Positions 48,782-57,830 are shown, numbered from the stretch's first letter. The stretch is 64,000 nt of DNA from CAWBJP01 sp044867425 (GCA_044867425.1 JBIOUX010000167.1:32971-96970), one strand, 5' to 3'. Notes: generated from the letters alone by a model not told the origin. Numbers and translations are program-made.

Positions 48782-50139
48782 GCCCCCCCAAAGAGCGCCC
48801 GCCGCTGTGGAACCGGGATGTGGTCGAGGACATCTGGACGAAGGCGACGCTCGGGCGCTACCGCATCCAGGGCGGCGCCACCCGGCTCCGGGTGCCCTGC
48901 TTCGACGACCTGACCTTCGTGCCCTGCACGCTGTCGCGCCTTCCCCTCGAGGGGTACCGGGAGCGCTGCGAGACCCGGACCGTCCTCGGCGACCGGTGTG
49001 CTTCCAAGCCGATCGTGCTCGAGCGGCCGATCACCATTACGGGCATGTCGTACGGCGCCTTGTCCAAGACCGCCAAGACGGCGCTGGGAACGGCCGCCAC
49101 CAGGCTCGGGATCTCCACCACCACCGGCGACGGCGGCATGCTGGCGGAGGAGCGCGCCGCCTCCCACCTCCTCGTCTACCAGGTGCTGCCCAGCCGCTAC
49201 GGGTTCGACCCCGCCCACCTCAAGATGGCCGATGCCATCGAGGTCGTGGTGGGCCAGGGCGCCAAGCCGGGGACGGGCGGCCTCCTCCTCGGGGCCAAGG
49301 TCTCTCCCGTCATCGCCGAGCAGCGCACGCTGCCAGAAGGCGTCGACCAGCGCAGCCCCGTCCGGCATCCCGACTTCATCGGCCCCGACGACCTCCAGAT
49401 CAAGATCGAGGAGCTGCGGGAGGCAACCAATTGGGAGAAGCCCATCTACGTCAAGATGGGCGCCAGCCGGGTGGCCGACGACATCAAGCTGGCCGTCAAG
49501 GCCGGAGCCGACGTCATCGTCCTCGACGGCCTCGAGGGCGCCACCGGTGCCTCCCCCGAGATCCTCCTCGACCACACCGCCATCCCGACGATGAGCGCAC
49601 TGGTCGAGGCGGTGCGGGCCCTGGAGGAGCTGCGGGTGCTGGGAGAGGTCCAGCTCGTCGTCTCCGGCGGGATCAAGCACGGTGCCGACGCCGCCAAAGC
49701 GCTGGCCCTCGGCGCTGACGCCGTCTCGATCGGCACCGCCGCTCTCACGGCCATGGGCGCCGACGCTCCCCGCTACGCCGACGAGTATCACCGGCTCGGC
49801 TACGAGCCGGGCGACGGCTCCATCTGGCACACCGGGCTGGATCCGACGGGGATCGCCACCCAGGAGCCGGAGCTCGAGGCCCGCCTCGACCTGGAGCAGG
49901 CGGCCGATCGGGTCTTCAACTTCGTCTCCGCCATGACCATGGAGTTGCAGATGCTGGCCCGGGCCTGCGGCAAGGCCGACGTCCATGATCTCGAGCCGGA
50001 GGACCTGCGGGCCCTCACCCTGGAAGCCTCCATCATCACCGGCATCCCCCTGGCCGGCACCGACTTCGTGCTCACGCCGGACGCCATCGCCCAGCGGGTG
50101 GTGGAGCTCCTCAGCAAGGACGGGCGCGACGAGGTCTGA
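48778..50139 (+). CDS. mgsC: N-methylglutamate synthase subunit C (FMN-dependent synthase domain)
   Basis: 453 residues; GTG overlaps the previous stop (GTGA). This is the FMN-binding glutamate synthase central barrel: ITITGMSYGALSKTAKTALG, ISTTTGDGGMLAEER, VGQGAKPGTGGLL, HPDFIGPDDLQIKIEELRE, VDGLEGATGASPE-like segment (VLDGLEGATGASPEI), VSGGIKHGADAAKALALGAD. It would reductively combine methylamine with 2-oxoglutarate to N-methylglutamate. Archaeal-type glutamate synthases share the fold; the adjoining mgd genes decide the name. Confidence 0.8.
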   Translation: MSPPKERPPLWNRDVVEDIWTKATLGRYRIQGGATRLRVPCFDDLTFVPCTLSRLPLEGYRERCETRTVLGDRCASKPIVLERPITITGMSYGALSKTAKTALGTAATRLGISTTTGDGGMLAEERAASHLLVYQVLPSRYGFDPAHLKMADAIEVVVGQGAKPGTGGLLLGAKVSPVIAEQRTLPEGVDQRSPVRHPDFIGPDDLQIKIEELREATNWEKPIYVKMGASRVADDIKLAVKAGADVIVLDGLEGATGASPEILLDHTAIPTMSALVEAVRALEELRVLGEVQLVVSGGIKHGADAAKALALGADAVSIGTAALTAMGADAPRYADEYHRLGYEPGDGSIWHTGLDPTGIATQEPELEARLDLEQAADRVFNFVSAMTMELQMLARACGKADVHDLEPEDLRALTLEASIITGIPLAGTDFVLTPDAIAQRVVELLSKDGRDEV

Positions 50140-50143
50140 GCGG

Positions 50144-51388
50144 ATGCGCTACTCGGCCCTCGGTTTGATCCGCCACGGCCTGACGGGCGAGGACTGGCCC
50201 CGGGCGTGGCGGACCCACGACCTGGCCCCCGCCTACGACGTGGTCATCGTCGGCGCCGGAGTGCACGGGCTGGCCACCGCCTACTCGCTGGCCGCCGGCC
50301 ACGGCATCACCCGGGTGGCGGTGGTGGATCGGGGTTACGTGGGCGGCGGCGCCTCGGGCCGCAACACCGCCATCCTCCGCTCCAACTACCTCACCCCCGA
50401 GGGGGTGGCGTTCTATGACCGGTCCCTCAAGCTCTACGAGGACCTGGCGGCCGAGCTCAACTTCAACGTGATGTTCTCCCAGCGGGGGCATCTCACCCTG
50501 GCCCACAACGACACCTCATTGCGGACCATGCGCTGGCGGGCCGAGGTCAACAAGCTCTGCGGGGTCGACTCCGAGGTCATCGGACCGGCGGAGATCAAGG
50601 CCCTCGTCCCCTTCATGGACACCTCCGAGCGAACCCGCTATCCCATCCTGGGCGCCCTCTACCATCCGCCGGGCGGGATCATCCGCCACGACGCCGTCAA
50701 CTGGGGCTACGCCCGGGGCGCCGACGCCCTCGGCGTCCACATCCACCAGAACACCGAGGTGACGGGCATCGACGTGGCCGGCGGCCGGGTGCGGGGCGTG
50801 CACACCACCCGGGGCCCCATCGCCGCCCCGGTGGTGGTGAACTGCACGGCGGGCTGGGCGTCGCTCATCGCTTCCATGGCCGGGGTGGATCTGCCCATCA
50901 CCACCCACCCCTTGCAGGCGGCGGTGACCGAGCCGGTGAAGATGTTCCTGGGGACGGTGGTCGTCTCGGGCACCCTCCACGTCTACGTGAGCCAGACCGA
51001 CCGGGGCGAGGTCGTCTTCGGGGCCAGCGTCGATCCCTTCTCCTCCTACTCGATGCGGGCCTCGCTCGAGTTCCTGGAGGAGGTGGCCGGCCACGTCCTC
51101 CAGCTCATGCCCGGGATGGCCCAGCTGCGGGTGCTGCGCCAGTGGGCGGGCCTGTGCGACATGACGCCCGACTTCTCGCCCATCATCGGCCCCACACCGG
51201 TGGAGGGGTTCGTGGTCGACGTGGGCTGGGGCACCTACGGGTTCAAGGCCGGGCCGGCGGCCGGCGAGGCGGTGGCCGAGCTCGTGGCCACCGGCCGGGT
51301 CCCCGACCTCATCGCCGGCTTCGGCCTGGACCGCTTCGGCGCCGGCCGCCTGGTGGGGGAGAAGGGCGCGGCGGCGGTGGGCCACTGA
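50144..51388 (+). CDS. mgdA: N-methylglutamate dehydrogenase subunit A (sarcosine oxidase beta-like)
   Basis: 414-residue FAD-dependent amine oxidoreductase. N-terminal dinucleotide motif VVIVGAGVHGLATAYSLA, then GGGASGRNTAILRSNYLT, the substrate domain, and the C-terminal GWGTYGFKAGPAAGEAVAELV with its flavin-contacting Gly/Lys region. It is closest to the beta subunit of heterotetrameric sarcosine oxidase; following the mgsABC genes it is read as MgdA, which oxidises N-methylglutamate to glutamate and a one-carbon unit. Confidence 0.8.
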   Translation: MRYSALGLIRHGLTGEDWPRAWRTHDLAPAYDVVIVGAGVHGLATAYSLAAGHGITRVAVVDRGYVGGGASGRNTAILRSNYLTPEGVAFYDRSLKLYEDLAAELNFNVMFSQRGHLTLAHNDTSLRTMRWRAEVNKLCGVDSEVIGPAEIKALVPFMDTSERTRYPILGALYHPPGGIIRHDAVNWGYARGADALGVHIHQNTEVTGIDVAGGRVRGVHTTRGPIAAPVVVNCTAGWASLIASMAGVDLPITTHPLQAAVTEPVKMFLGTVVVSGTLHVYVSQTDRGEVVFGASVDPFSSYSMRASLEFLEEVAGHVLQLMPGMAQLRVLRQWAGLCDMTPDFSPIIGPTPVEGFVVDVGWGTYGFKAGPAAGEAVAELVATGRVPDLIAGFGLDRFGAGRLVGEKGAAAVGH

Positions 51389-51392
51389 GGCC

Positions 51393-51665
51393 GTGATCCT
51401 CCTGCCCTGTCCCCACTGCGGCCCCCGCAACGCCGACGAGTTCCGGCACGTGGGCGAGCTGGTCCCCCGCCCCGACCCCGCCACCTCGGCGCCCGAGCAG
51501 TGGCGCGCCTACCTGTATCTGCGGCGGAACCCGGCGGGGTGGGTGGCCGAGACCTGGCTGCACCGGGCCGGCTGCCGCAAGTTCCTCACCGTGGAACGCC
51601 ACACCGTCACCAACGAGGTGCGGTCGGTGGGGCCGGCGGGGGCCCCGGGCGGGGACGAGACGTGA
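51393..51665 (+). CDS. mgdB: N-methylglutamate dehydrogenase subunit B (sarcosine oxidase delta-like)
   Basis: 90 residues, the zinc-binding delta subunit: LLPCPHCGPRNADEFRHVGE, WRAYLYLRRNPAGWVAETWLH, AGCRKFLTVERHTVTNEV. The Zn ligands are the CPHC cysteines and the following His/Cys. Starts 4 bases after mgdA and overlaps mgdC by 4 bases. Confidence 0.85.
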   Translation: MILLPCPHCGPRNADEFRHVGELVPRPDPATSAPEQWRAYLYLRRNPAGWVAETWLHRAGCRKFLTVERHTVTNEVRSVGPAGAPGGDET

Positions 51666-54499
51666 ACCTGCCCATCCGCCGGACCGCCGCCAGCCGGCGG
51701 CTCGGGCCCCGGGCCGGTGAGGTCATCGACCGGGGCCGGGCGCTCACCTTCTCCTGGAACGGCACGCCGCAGCAGGCCCTGGCCGGGGACACCATCGTCT
51801 CGGCTCTGGCCGCCGCCGGGATCAGGGTCTTCTCCCGCAGCCTCAAGTACCACCGGCCCCGGGGGATCCTGACCGCCGGCTACCACGACCCCGGCTGCCT
51901 GGTGCAGGTGGGCGACGAACCCAACGTGCGGGGCGCCCACCGCCGGGTGGAGGCGGGCATGGAGGTCTCCGCCCAGAACGCCTGGCCGTCGCTGCGCTAC
52001 GACGTGAAGGCCCTCAACCAGACGGTGGGCCGGTTCCTTCCGCCGGGTTTCTACTACAAGACGTTCATCCGGCCGCAGCGCCTGTGGCCGGCCTACGAGG
52101 GTGTTCTCAAGCGGTTCGCGGCCGGCGGCCGGCTGTCCCCCGAAGCGCCGCCCGCCGTCTACGACCAGCGCTACGCCCACGTCGACGTGCTGGTGGCCGG
52201 CGGGGGCCCGGCGGGGATGGCGGCGGCGGTGGCGGCCGCCGGCGCCGGCGCCCGGGTCATGCTGGTCGAAGAGGAGCCCGCCCTGGGCGGCCACCTGCGC
52301 TGGGGCGGCAAGGCGGAGCTGGACCGGCTGGCCGAGCTGCGGGGCGCGGTGGCCCGCAGCGACGTCGAGGTGCTGGTCGACTCGGTGGCGGCGGGCCGCT
52401 ACGACGGGAACTGGGTGGCGGTCGTCCAGCGCAGCCACCCCGGCGTCCACGAGCGGCTGGTGAAGACCCGGGCCCGCGCCCTGGTCGTCGCCGCCGGGCT
52501 CGTCGAACGCCCCTACGTCTTTGGTGGCAACGACCTTCCCGGGGTGATGCTCTCCACCGCCGCCCGCCGGCTGCTCAACCTGTGGGCTGTGCAACCCGGC
52601 CGGCGGGCCGTCGTCCTCAGTGCCAACCCCGAGGGGGACGCGGCCGCCGCCGACCTGGCCGAGGCCGGTGTGGAGGTGGTGCGGGTCCTCGACGCCCGCC
52701 GGGGGGAGGACGTCGTGCGGGCCCGGGGCCGTTCCCAGGTGGAGGCGGTGGAGCTGGCCGACGGGACGACGGTGGACTGCGACCTGCTCGTCACCGCCAC
52801 CGGCTGGACGGCACCCACCTCGCTCCTGAACATGGCCGGCGACCGCCCCGTCTACCACCCCCAGGCGGCCCGCTTCGGGCCCGGCGACGGGTTGCCGGCC
52901 GACGTGGTGGCTGCCGGCGGGCTGGCCGGCGACGGCACCCTCGAGGAGCTCGTGGCCCACGGCCACGCCGCCGGCCTGGCCGCCGCCGCCCGGGCCGGCT
53001 TCGGAGCCGCCGGCGCCCCGCCCCCGCTGGCCTTCCGGCCCCATCCCGCCCTCTTCCGGGGCCGGACCCACGGCTTCGTCGACACCTCCGAGGACGTCAC
53101 CTCCAAGGACATCGCCGCCGCCGCCCGGGAGGGCTACGACTCCGTCGAGCTGCTCAAGCGCTTCACCACCGTCACTATGGGCGCGGCCCAGGGCAAGCTC
53201 GAGACGATCAACGCGGTGGCCGGCCTGGCCGAGGCCACCGGCCGGTCGCTGGAGGAGACCGGCACCACCATCTGGCGCCCGCCCTACGCCCCGGTGACCC
53301 TGGGGGCGCTGGCCGGGCGCCGCTACGAGCCGGTGCGCTCCTCGCCCATGCAGCCCTGGCACGAGGCCCACGGCGCCCGCCCCCTGGTGGCCGGCACCTG
53401 GATCCGGCCCGACCATTACGGCGACCCCGAAGCCGAGGTGGCCAACGTGCGGCGCCGCGTGGGGATCATCGACGTGACCCCGCTGGGCAAGCTCGACCTG
53501 CGCGGCCCCGACGTCCCCCGGCTCCTCAACCTCGTCTACGTCAACAAGTGGTCGAAGCTCAACATCGGGGCGGTCCGCTACGGCGTGATGTGCGCCGAGG
53601 ACGGGGTGGTGCTCGACGACGGGGTGACGGGGCGCCTGGGGCCCGACCACTACGTGATGTCGACGACCTCCTCGGGCGCCGACGCCGTCCACGAATGGAT
53701 CGAGCACCTCCTCCAGGCCGACCATCCCGACTGGCGGGTCCACGTCACCTCCATGACCTCGGCCTACGCCAGCATCAACGTGGCCGGGCCCAACTCCCGG
53801 GCCCTGCTCGGCCGCCTGGCGGAGGGGGTCGATCTGACCCTGGACGCATTTCCCTACATGCACATCCGCACCGCCACCCTGGCCGGCGTGGACGGTTGCT
53901 TCACGTGGCGGATCGGGTTCACCGGGGAGCTCAGCTACGAGATCCACGTGCCGTCGGCCTACGGGCTCCACGTGTGGGAGGCCCTGCTGGAGGCGGGCGG
54001 CGACCTCGGCGTGGCCGCCTTCGGGGTGGAGGCCCAGCGGATCATGCGCCTGGAGAAAGGCCACTTCATCGTGGGCCAGGACACCGACGGCCTGACCCAG
54101 GCGTTCGCCGCCGGGCTGGACTGGCTGGTGAAGCTGGACAAGGACGATTTCATGGGCAAGCCCGAGTTGGTGTGGGAGCGGGAGCGGGGCGACGCCGCCG
54201 TCCTCGTCGGGCTGCAGCCGGTGGACGGCTCGGTGGTCCCGGCCGAGGGGTCCCAGATCGTGGAGCCCGGGATTCGGGGTGGCCCCGGCAGCACAGCCTC
54301 CGCCACCGTCGGGCGGGTGACCTCCAGTCGCATGTCGCCCACGCTGGCGCGGTCGATCTGCCTGGCCCAGGTGGCGGCGCGCCTGGGCGCCCCGGGCACC
54401 GTGGTCACCGTCCGCCTTCCCGACGGAAGTGACTGCCCCGCCACCGTCATGGCCCACCATGCCCATTTCGACCCCGAAGGAACCAGGCTCCGTGGCTGA
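51662..54499 (+). CDS. mgdC: N-methylglutamate dehydrogenase subunit C (sarcosine oxidase alpha-like)
   Basis: 945 residues. Order of domains: ferredoxin-like N-terminus without cluster cysteines (FSWNGTPQQALAGDTIVSAL, KYHRPRGILTAGYHDPGCLV), NAD/FAD-type Rossmann domain (VLVAGGGPAGMAAAVAAAGA), linker with a DVTSKDIAAAAREGYDSVEL segment and a C-terminal GcvT-like tetrahydrofolate domain (VGIIDVTPLGKLDLRG, FTGELSYEIHVPSAYG, LEKGHFIVGQDTDGLT). The folate domain would capture the methyl-derived formaldehyde as methylene-THF. A probable palindromic-element copy (54270-54290, GIRGGPGST) lengthens the loop before VGRVTSSRMSPTL. Confidence 0.85.
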   Translation: MNLPIRRTAASRRLGPRAGEVIDRGRALTFSWNGTPQQALAGDTIVSALAAAGIRVFSRSLKYHRPRGILTAGYHDPGCLVQVGDEPNVRGAHRRVEAGMEVSAQNAWPSLRYDVKALNQTVGRFLPPGFYYKTFIRPQRLWPAYEGVLKRFAAGGRLSPEAPPAVYDQRYAHVDVLVAGGGPAGMAAAVAAAGAGARVMLVEEEPALGGHLRWGGKAELDRLAELRGAVARSDVEVLVDSVAAGRYDGNWVAVVQRSHPGVHERLVKTRARALVVAAGLVERPYVFGGNDLPGVMLSTAARRLLNLWAVQPGRRAVVLSANPEGDAAAADLAEAGVEVVRVLDARRGEDVVRARGRSQVEAVELADGTTVDCDLLVTATGWTAPTSLLNMAGDRPVYHPQAARFGPGDGLPADVVAAGGLAGDGTLEELVAHGHAAGLAAAARAGFGAAGAPPPLAFRPHPALFRGRTHGFVDTSEDVTSKDIAAAAREGYDSVELLKRFTTVTMGAAQGKLETINAVAGLAEATGRSLEETGTTIWRPPYAPVTLGALAGRRYEPVRSSPMQPWHEAHGARPLVAGTWIRPDHYGDPEAEVANVRRRVGIIDVTPLGKLDLRGPDVPRLLNLVYVNKWSKLNIGAVRYGVMCAEDGVVLDDGVTGRLGPDHYVMSTTSSGADAVHEWIEHLLQADHPDWRVHVTSMTSAYASINVAGPNSRALLGRLAEGVDLTLDAFPYMHIRTATLAGVDGCFTWRIGFTGELSYEIHVPSAYGLHVWEALLEAGGDLGVAAFGVEAQRIMRLEKGHFIVGQDTDGLTQAFAAGLDWLVKLDKDDFMGKPELVWERERGDAAVLVGLQPVDGSVVPAEGSQIVEPGIRGGPGSTASATVGRVTSSRMSPTLARSICLAQVAARLGAPGTVVTVRLPDGSDCPATVMAHHAHFDPEGTRLRG
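54270..54290. repeat. Palindromic element-like copy in mgdC
   Basis: Core ATTCGGGGTGGCCCCGG, one base different from the consensus centre (TGT to TGG). In phase; encodes GIRGGPG in a surface loop of the folate domain. Confidence 0.55.
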
Positions 54500-55094
54500 G
54501 GCCGCCGCCATCGCCCGCAGCCCCATCGCCGCCCCGCCAGCCTCCCCGTCGCGCTCGACGGGCGATTCGCTGGAACTGGCTGACTGGACGGCGCTGGCCA
54601 AGGTGCTGGTGCGGGCGGCGGCGACCGGCAACATGGCCGGGGCCCTCGCCGTCGAGCCCGGCCGGGCCCGCCGCGACGGGGAGGGCACGCTGGTGGCGAG
54701 GGTCGGGCCCGACGAGTGGCTGCTGTTCGCCGCCCCCGGCCGGGCCCCCGATCTGACTGCCGGGCTGGCCGGCATCACCGACGAGAACCTCGTCACGGTG
54801 GTCGATCTCACCTCCGGTCGAGCCGTCCTGCGGGTGAGCGGAGCCCGGGCTCCCGACCTGCTGGCCAAAGTGTGCGCCGTCGACACCGGCGCCGCACCCG
54901 ACGGCACGGCCTTCCGCAGCGACGTCGCCGGCGTCGTGACCGAGGTCATCCGGGACGACCTTGCCGAGCCGGCCGTGCGCTCCTACCTCCTGGCCTGCGA
55001 CTGGTCGTTCGGCCAGTACCTGTTCGACACCCTCGTGGATGCCGGCCTCGAGTTCGACGTGGCCGTGACCGGTTGCCTGGAATGGAGCCGGTGA
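54492..55094 (+). CDS. mgdD: N-methylglutamate dehydrogenase subunit D (sarcosine oxidase gamma-like)
   Basis: 200 residues from GTG 54492, overlapping mgdC by 8 bases. A GcvT-like small subunit with the gamma-family motifs RVGPDEWLLFAAPG, VTVVDLTSGRAVLRVSGARA, LLAKVCAVDTG and RSYLLACDWSFGQYLFDTL. It completes the order B-D-A-G of sarcosine oxidase genes, the order of mgdABCD. The N-terminal ~25 residues are Ala/Pro-rich. Confidence 0.82.
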   Translation: MAEAAAIARSPIAAPPASPSRSTGDSLELADWTALAKVLVRAAATGNMAGALAVEPGRARRDGEGTLVARVGPDEWLLFAAPGRAPDLTAGLAGITDENLVTVVDLTSGRAVLRVSGARAPDLLAKVCAVDTGAAPDGTAFRSDVAGVVTEVIRDDLAEPAVRSYLLACDWSFGQYLFDTLVDAGLEFDVAVTGCLEWSR

Positions 55095-55801
55095 CCACCA
55101 CTGCGGACCTGCCCCTTGAGGTGGCCCCTGATGCCGGCGCCCTGGCCAAAGCCGCCGCCGGCCGGATCATCGAAGCCGCCAACGCCGCTCTGGACGAGCG
55201 GAGCCGGTTCACGGTCGCCTTCTCCGGGGGCAGCACCCCGCTGCGCCTCTTCGAGGAGCTGACCCACCGGCCCCTTCCCTGGCGCAGCATCCACGTGTTC
55301 CAGGTGGACGAGCGGGTGGCGCCCGCCGGTCACCCCGACCGGAACCTGACCGCGCTGATGGAGCGTTTGCTCGATCGGGTCCCCATCCCGGACGCCAACG
55401 TCCATCCCATGCCGGTGGAGGCCTTCGACCTCGAGGCGGCGGCGGCGGATTACGCCGCCGAGCTCCGGGAGGTACGCGGGCCGGAAGGCGTCCTGGACCT
55501 GGTGCACCTGGGCCTGGGCGACGACGGGCATACCGCCTCCTGGCCGCCGGGCGACCCGGTGGTCGACGTGACCGATGTCGATGTCGCCGTGGTCGGACCC
55601 TTCAACGGCTACCGGCGCATGACCCTCACCCCGCCGGCGGTGAACCGGGCCCGGCGCATCCTGTGGCTGGTGGACGGCGCCGGCAAGGCGCCCGTTCTCG
55701 CCCGCCTGCTGGAGGGCGACCCCACCATCCCCGCCTCCCGGGTGCGCCGGGAGGGCGCCATCGTCCTCGCCAGTGCCGATGCCGCCCCGGGCAGGTCTTA
55801 G
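55082..55801 (+). CDS. pgl: 6-phosphogluconolactonase
   Basis: 239 residues. The SugarP-isomerase-like fold with FTVAFSGGSTPLRLFEEL, HVFQVDERVAPAGHPDRN and LVHLGLGDDGHTASWPPGDP, the lactonase signature. Hydrolyses 6-phosphogluconolactone in the oxidative pentose-phosphate route. ATG 55082 lies 13 bases inside mgdD; GTG 55091 (GTGA overlap) is an alternative start. Transcribed with the methylamine genes; NADPH supply for MgsC would be a sensible link but is inference. Confidence 0.87.
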   Translation: MEPVTTTADLPLEVAPDAGALAKAAAGRIIEAANAALDERSRFTVAFSGGSTPLRLFEELTHRPLPWRSIHVFQVDERVAPAGHPDRNLTALMERLLDRVPIPDANVHPMPVEAFDLEAAAADYAAELREVRGPEGVLDLVHLGLGDDGHTASWPPGDPVVDVTDVDVAVVGPFNGYRRMTLTPPAVNRARRILWLVDGAGKAPVLARLLEGDPTIPASRVRREGAIVLASADAAPGRS

Positions 55802-55811
55802 CCTGGCTGAC

Positions 55812-56963
55812 ATGGATTTCGCCTTCACGGAGGAACAGGAGCTGTTCGCCGCCGAGCTGGGACGCTTCGCCGAGAAGCGCCTCGCCCCCGACTACGCCCG
55901 CTGGGATCGGGGCGAGTCCTTCCCCAAGGAGCGCCTGGCGGAACTGGCCGCCCTGGGCATCACCGGCTTGCGCGTGCCGGAGGAGTACGGCGGGACGCTC
56001 GCTTCTTACGTCACGCTCGGGATCGCCGCCGAGCAGCTGGCTCGGGGCGACTTCAACTACTCCCTCTTCGTGCAGCTGGGGGCCATCGCCGCCGACCTGA
56101 TCACCCTCCACGGCTCGGCGGCGGTGAAGGAGCGCTGGCTCCCGGCGCTGGCCGAGGGGCGGTCGCTGGTGGCGTTCGCCCTGACCGAGCCCGGGGCCGG
56201 CTCGGATGCCGCCAACCTGGCCTGCCGGGCCGAGCGGAGCAACGGCGGCTGGGTCCTCACCGGGGAGAAGTCGTCCATCACCTTCGCCGGCTACGCCGAC
56301 GCCTCGGTCGTCTTCGCCCGCACCGGCGGGGAGGGGGCCCGGGGGGTGAGCGCCTTCCTCGTCCCCCTCGACGGGCCCGGGGTCGGCCGGCAGGTCTACG
56401 CCAGTGCCGGCGAGCGGCTGTCCCAGCGGGGGTCGCTGTTCCTCGACGGCGTGGCCGTCCCCGACGACCACATGCTGGGCGCCGAGGGCGGCGGGTTCGT
56501 CCAGGCCATGCAGTCCTTCGACTACAACCGGGCCCTCATCGCCCTCGCCTTCGTGGGTACCGCCCGCCAGGCCATCGACGAGGTCATCGCCTACACCAAG
56601 GAGCGCCAGACCTTCGGCCGTCCCCTGGCCACCCGCGAGGGGGTGGCCTTCCAGGTGGCCGAGCACCTCACCACCCTCGACGCCGCCCGCCTGCTCGGCT
56701 ACCGGGCCCTGTGGAAGAAGGACCGGGACGAACCCCACGCCTCGGAGGCGGCCATGGCCAAGTGGTACGCCGGCAAGGTGGGGGTCGACGCCACCCACGC
56801 CGCCATGCTCCTGCACGGCTACTCGGGTTATTCGGCCGACGCCCCCTTCGAGCAGCGCCTGCGGGACCTCATCGGCCTCCAGATCGGCGACGGGACCCCT
56901 GAGATCATGAAGGGGATCATCGCCCGGGAGGCCTACGGCCGGGCCTTCACCGCCTACCGCTAG
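55812..56963 (+). CDS. Acyl-CoA dehydrogenase with Asp at the catalytic-base position
   Basis: 383-residue FAD acyl-CoA dehydrogenase: MDFAFTEEQELFAAELGRFA, FALTEPGAGSDAANLACRAE, ITFAGYADASVVFARTGG, FDYNRALIALAFVGTARQAI, KERQTFGRPLATREGVAFQV. The C-terminal motif that normally reads EGT (catalytic Glu of short/medium-chain enzymes) is IGDGTPEIMKG, Asp near residue 360. Some cyclic acyl-CoA dehydrogenases use Asp, so the substrate may be unusual. ATG 55812 follows TAGCCT by 7 bases (leaderless pattern). Confidence 0.85.
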   Translation: MDFAFTEEQELFAAELGRFAEKRLAPDYARWDRGESFPKERLAELAALGITGLRVPEEYGGTLASYVTLGIAAEQLARGDFNYSLFVQLGAIAADLITLHGSAAVKERWLPALAEGRSLVAFALTEPGAGSDAANLACRAERSNGGWVLTGEKSSITFAGYADASVVFARTGGEGARGVSAFLVPLDGPGVGRQVYASAGERLSQRGSLFLDGVAVPDDHMLGAEGGGFVQAMQSFDYNRALIALAFVGTARQAIDEVIAYTKERQTFGRPLATREGVAFQVAEHLTTLDAARLLGYRALWKKDRDEPHASEAAMAKWYAGKVGVDATHAAMLLHGYSGYSADAPFEQRLRDLIGLQIGDGTPEIMKGIIAREAYGRAFTAYR

Positions 56964-56967
56964 TGCG

Positions 56968-57369
56968 CTACCCGTCCTTCGGCTCGAAGTCGAGGGAGAG
57001 CGAGTTGATGCAGTAGCGCTCGCCGGTGGGGGCGGGGCCGTCGTCGAAGACGTGACCCAGGTGCCCGCCGCACCGCTTGCAGGTCACCTCGGTGCGGGCC
57101 ATGCCGTGGCTGGTGTCGGTGTGGCGCTCGATGTTCTCCTCGTCCTCGGGTGAGAAGAAGCTCGGCCAGCCCGACCCCGATTCGAACTTGGTGTCGGAGG
57201 AGAACAGCCTGGCCCCGCATCCGGCACATACGTAGGTGCCGTCGGCCTTGTTCTGCAACAGCTTTCCGGTCCAGGGTCGCTCGGTGCCCGCTTGGCGCAA
57301 CACGACGTACTGGTCCGGGCTGAGCTGGCTGCGCCACTCCTCGTCCGTTTTCTCAACATCTCGTCCCAT
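56968..57369 (-). CDS. msrB: Peptide-methionine (R)-S-oxide reductase
   Basis: 133 residues, full-length MsrB. Zn-binding pairs CAGCGARLF and CKRCGGHLGHVF; catalytic Cys in GERYCINSLSLDF; GSGWPSFFSP substrate loop. Repairs Met-R-sulfoxide in proteins. The start ATG lies 6 bases after TAGGCT, though that hexamer overlaps the stop codon of the upstream gene, so co-transcription is equally possible. Confidence 0.94.
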   Translation of the reverse strand: MGRDVEKTDEEWRSQLSPDQYVVLRQAGTERPWTGKLLQNKADGTYVCAGCGARLFSSDTKFESGSGWPSFFSPEDEENIERHTDTSHGMARTEVTCKRCGGHLGHVFDDGPAPTGERYCINSLSLDFEPKDG

Positions 57370-57378
57370 GACCTCAGC

Positions 57379-57774
57379 CTAAATGGTCGGCGTGGCCCCC
57401 AGGGCCGCCAGGAACCCCTCGGGGTCCTCCAGGCTGACGGCCAGCTCCCGCAGGCGGACGGGGATGGCCAGCGTCCAGGCCCGCACGGGCGGGTCCACGT
57501 GGAGGCGGACGATGCCCTGCCGGGAACCGTTGACCAGCCAGCGGCCCCGCCAGCCGTGGGCCCCGGCGGTGATGCCGGCCACGTCCGGGCCCAGCCGGGC
57601 CCCCGTGATCGACCGGCGGGGGATGTGCGCCGTGAAGCCCCAGCCCAGCCGCACCCGCACGCGGTCGTCGTCGAGCTCCACGTAGGAGCCGCTCCGGGGC
57701 AGCCCGAGGACGGGGAAGCGCTTGGCGTTGAGGCCCGTGTAGCGGATGGGGAAGCGCTGGACCACGGTGGTCAT
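57379..57774 (-). CDS. Conserved hypothetical protein (PH-like)
   Basis: 131 residues. Beta-rich sequence (RFPIRYTGLNAKRFPVLGLP, YVELDDDRVRVRLGWGFTAH, IPRRSITGARLGPDVAGITA, GRWLVNGSRQGIVRLHVDP) ending SLEDPEGFLAAL. This resembles small PH-like proteins of Actinobacteria that lack a known function. It precedes msrB by 9 bases and is divergent from the ArsR gene. Confidence 0.65.
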   Translation of the reverse strand: MTTVVQRFPIRYTGLNAKRFPVLGLPRSGSYVELDDDRVRVRLGWGFTAHIPRRSITGARLGPDVAGITAGAHGWRGRWLVNGSRQGIVRLHVDPPVRAWTLAIPVRLRELAVSLEDPEGFLAALGATPTI

Positions 57775-57810
57775 CGTTGTTCTTTACCCGCCGGGCCACC
57801 ACACGGTAAT

Positions 57811-57830
57811 ATCTGCACATCCACGCAGAT
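57811..57830. promoter_or_regulatory. Candidate ArsR-family operator
   Basis: ATCTGC-N8-GCAGAT inverted repeat starting 18 bases before the arsR-like GTG and overlapping a TAATAT -10 candidate (57807-57812). The placement fits autorepression of the metal-exporter operon. Confidence 0.5.

Noticed and set aside
51509..54949. Very long minus-strand open frame opposite mgdC/mgdD
   Set aside because: Shadow of the sarcosine-oxidase-like genes; no motif, no start signal and composition typical of antisense frames.
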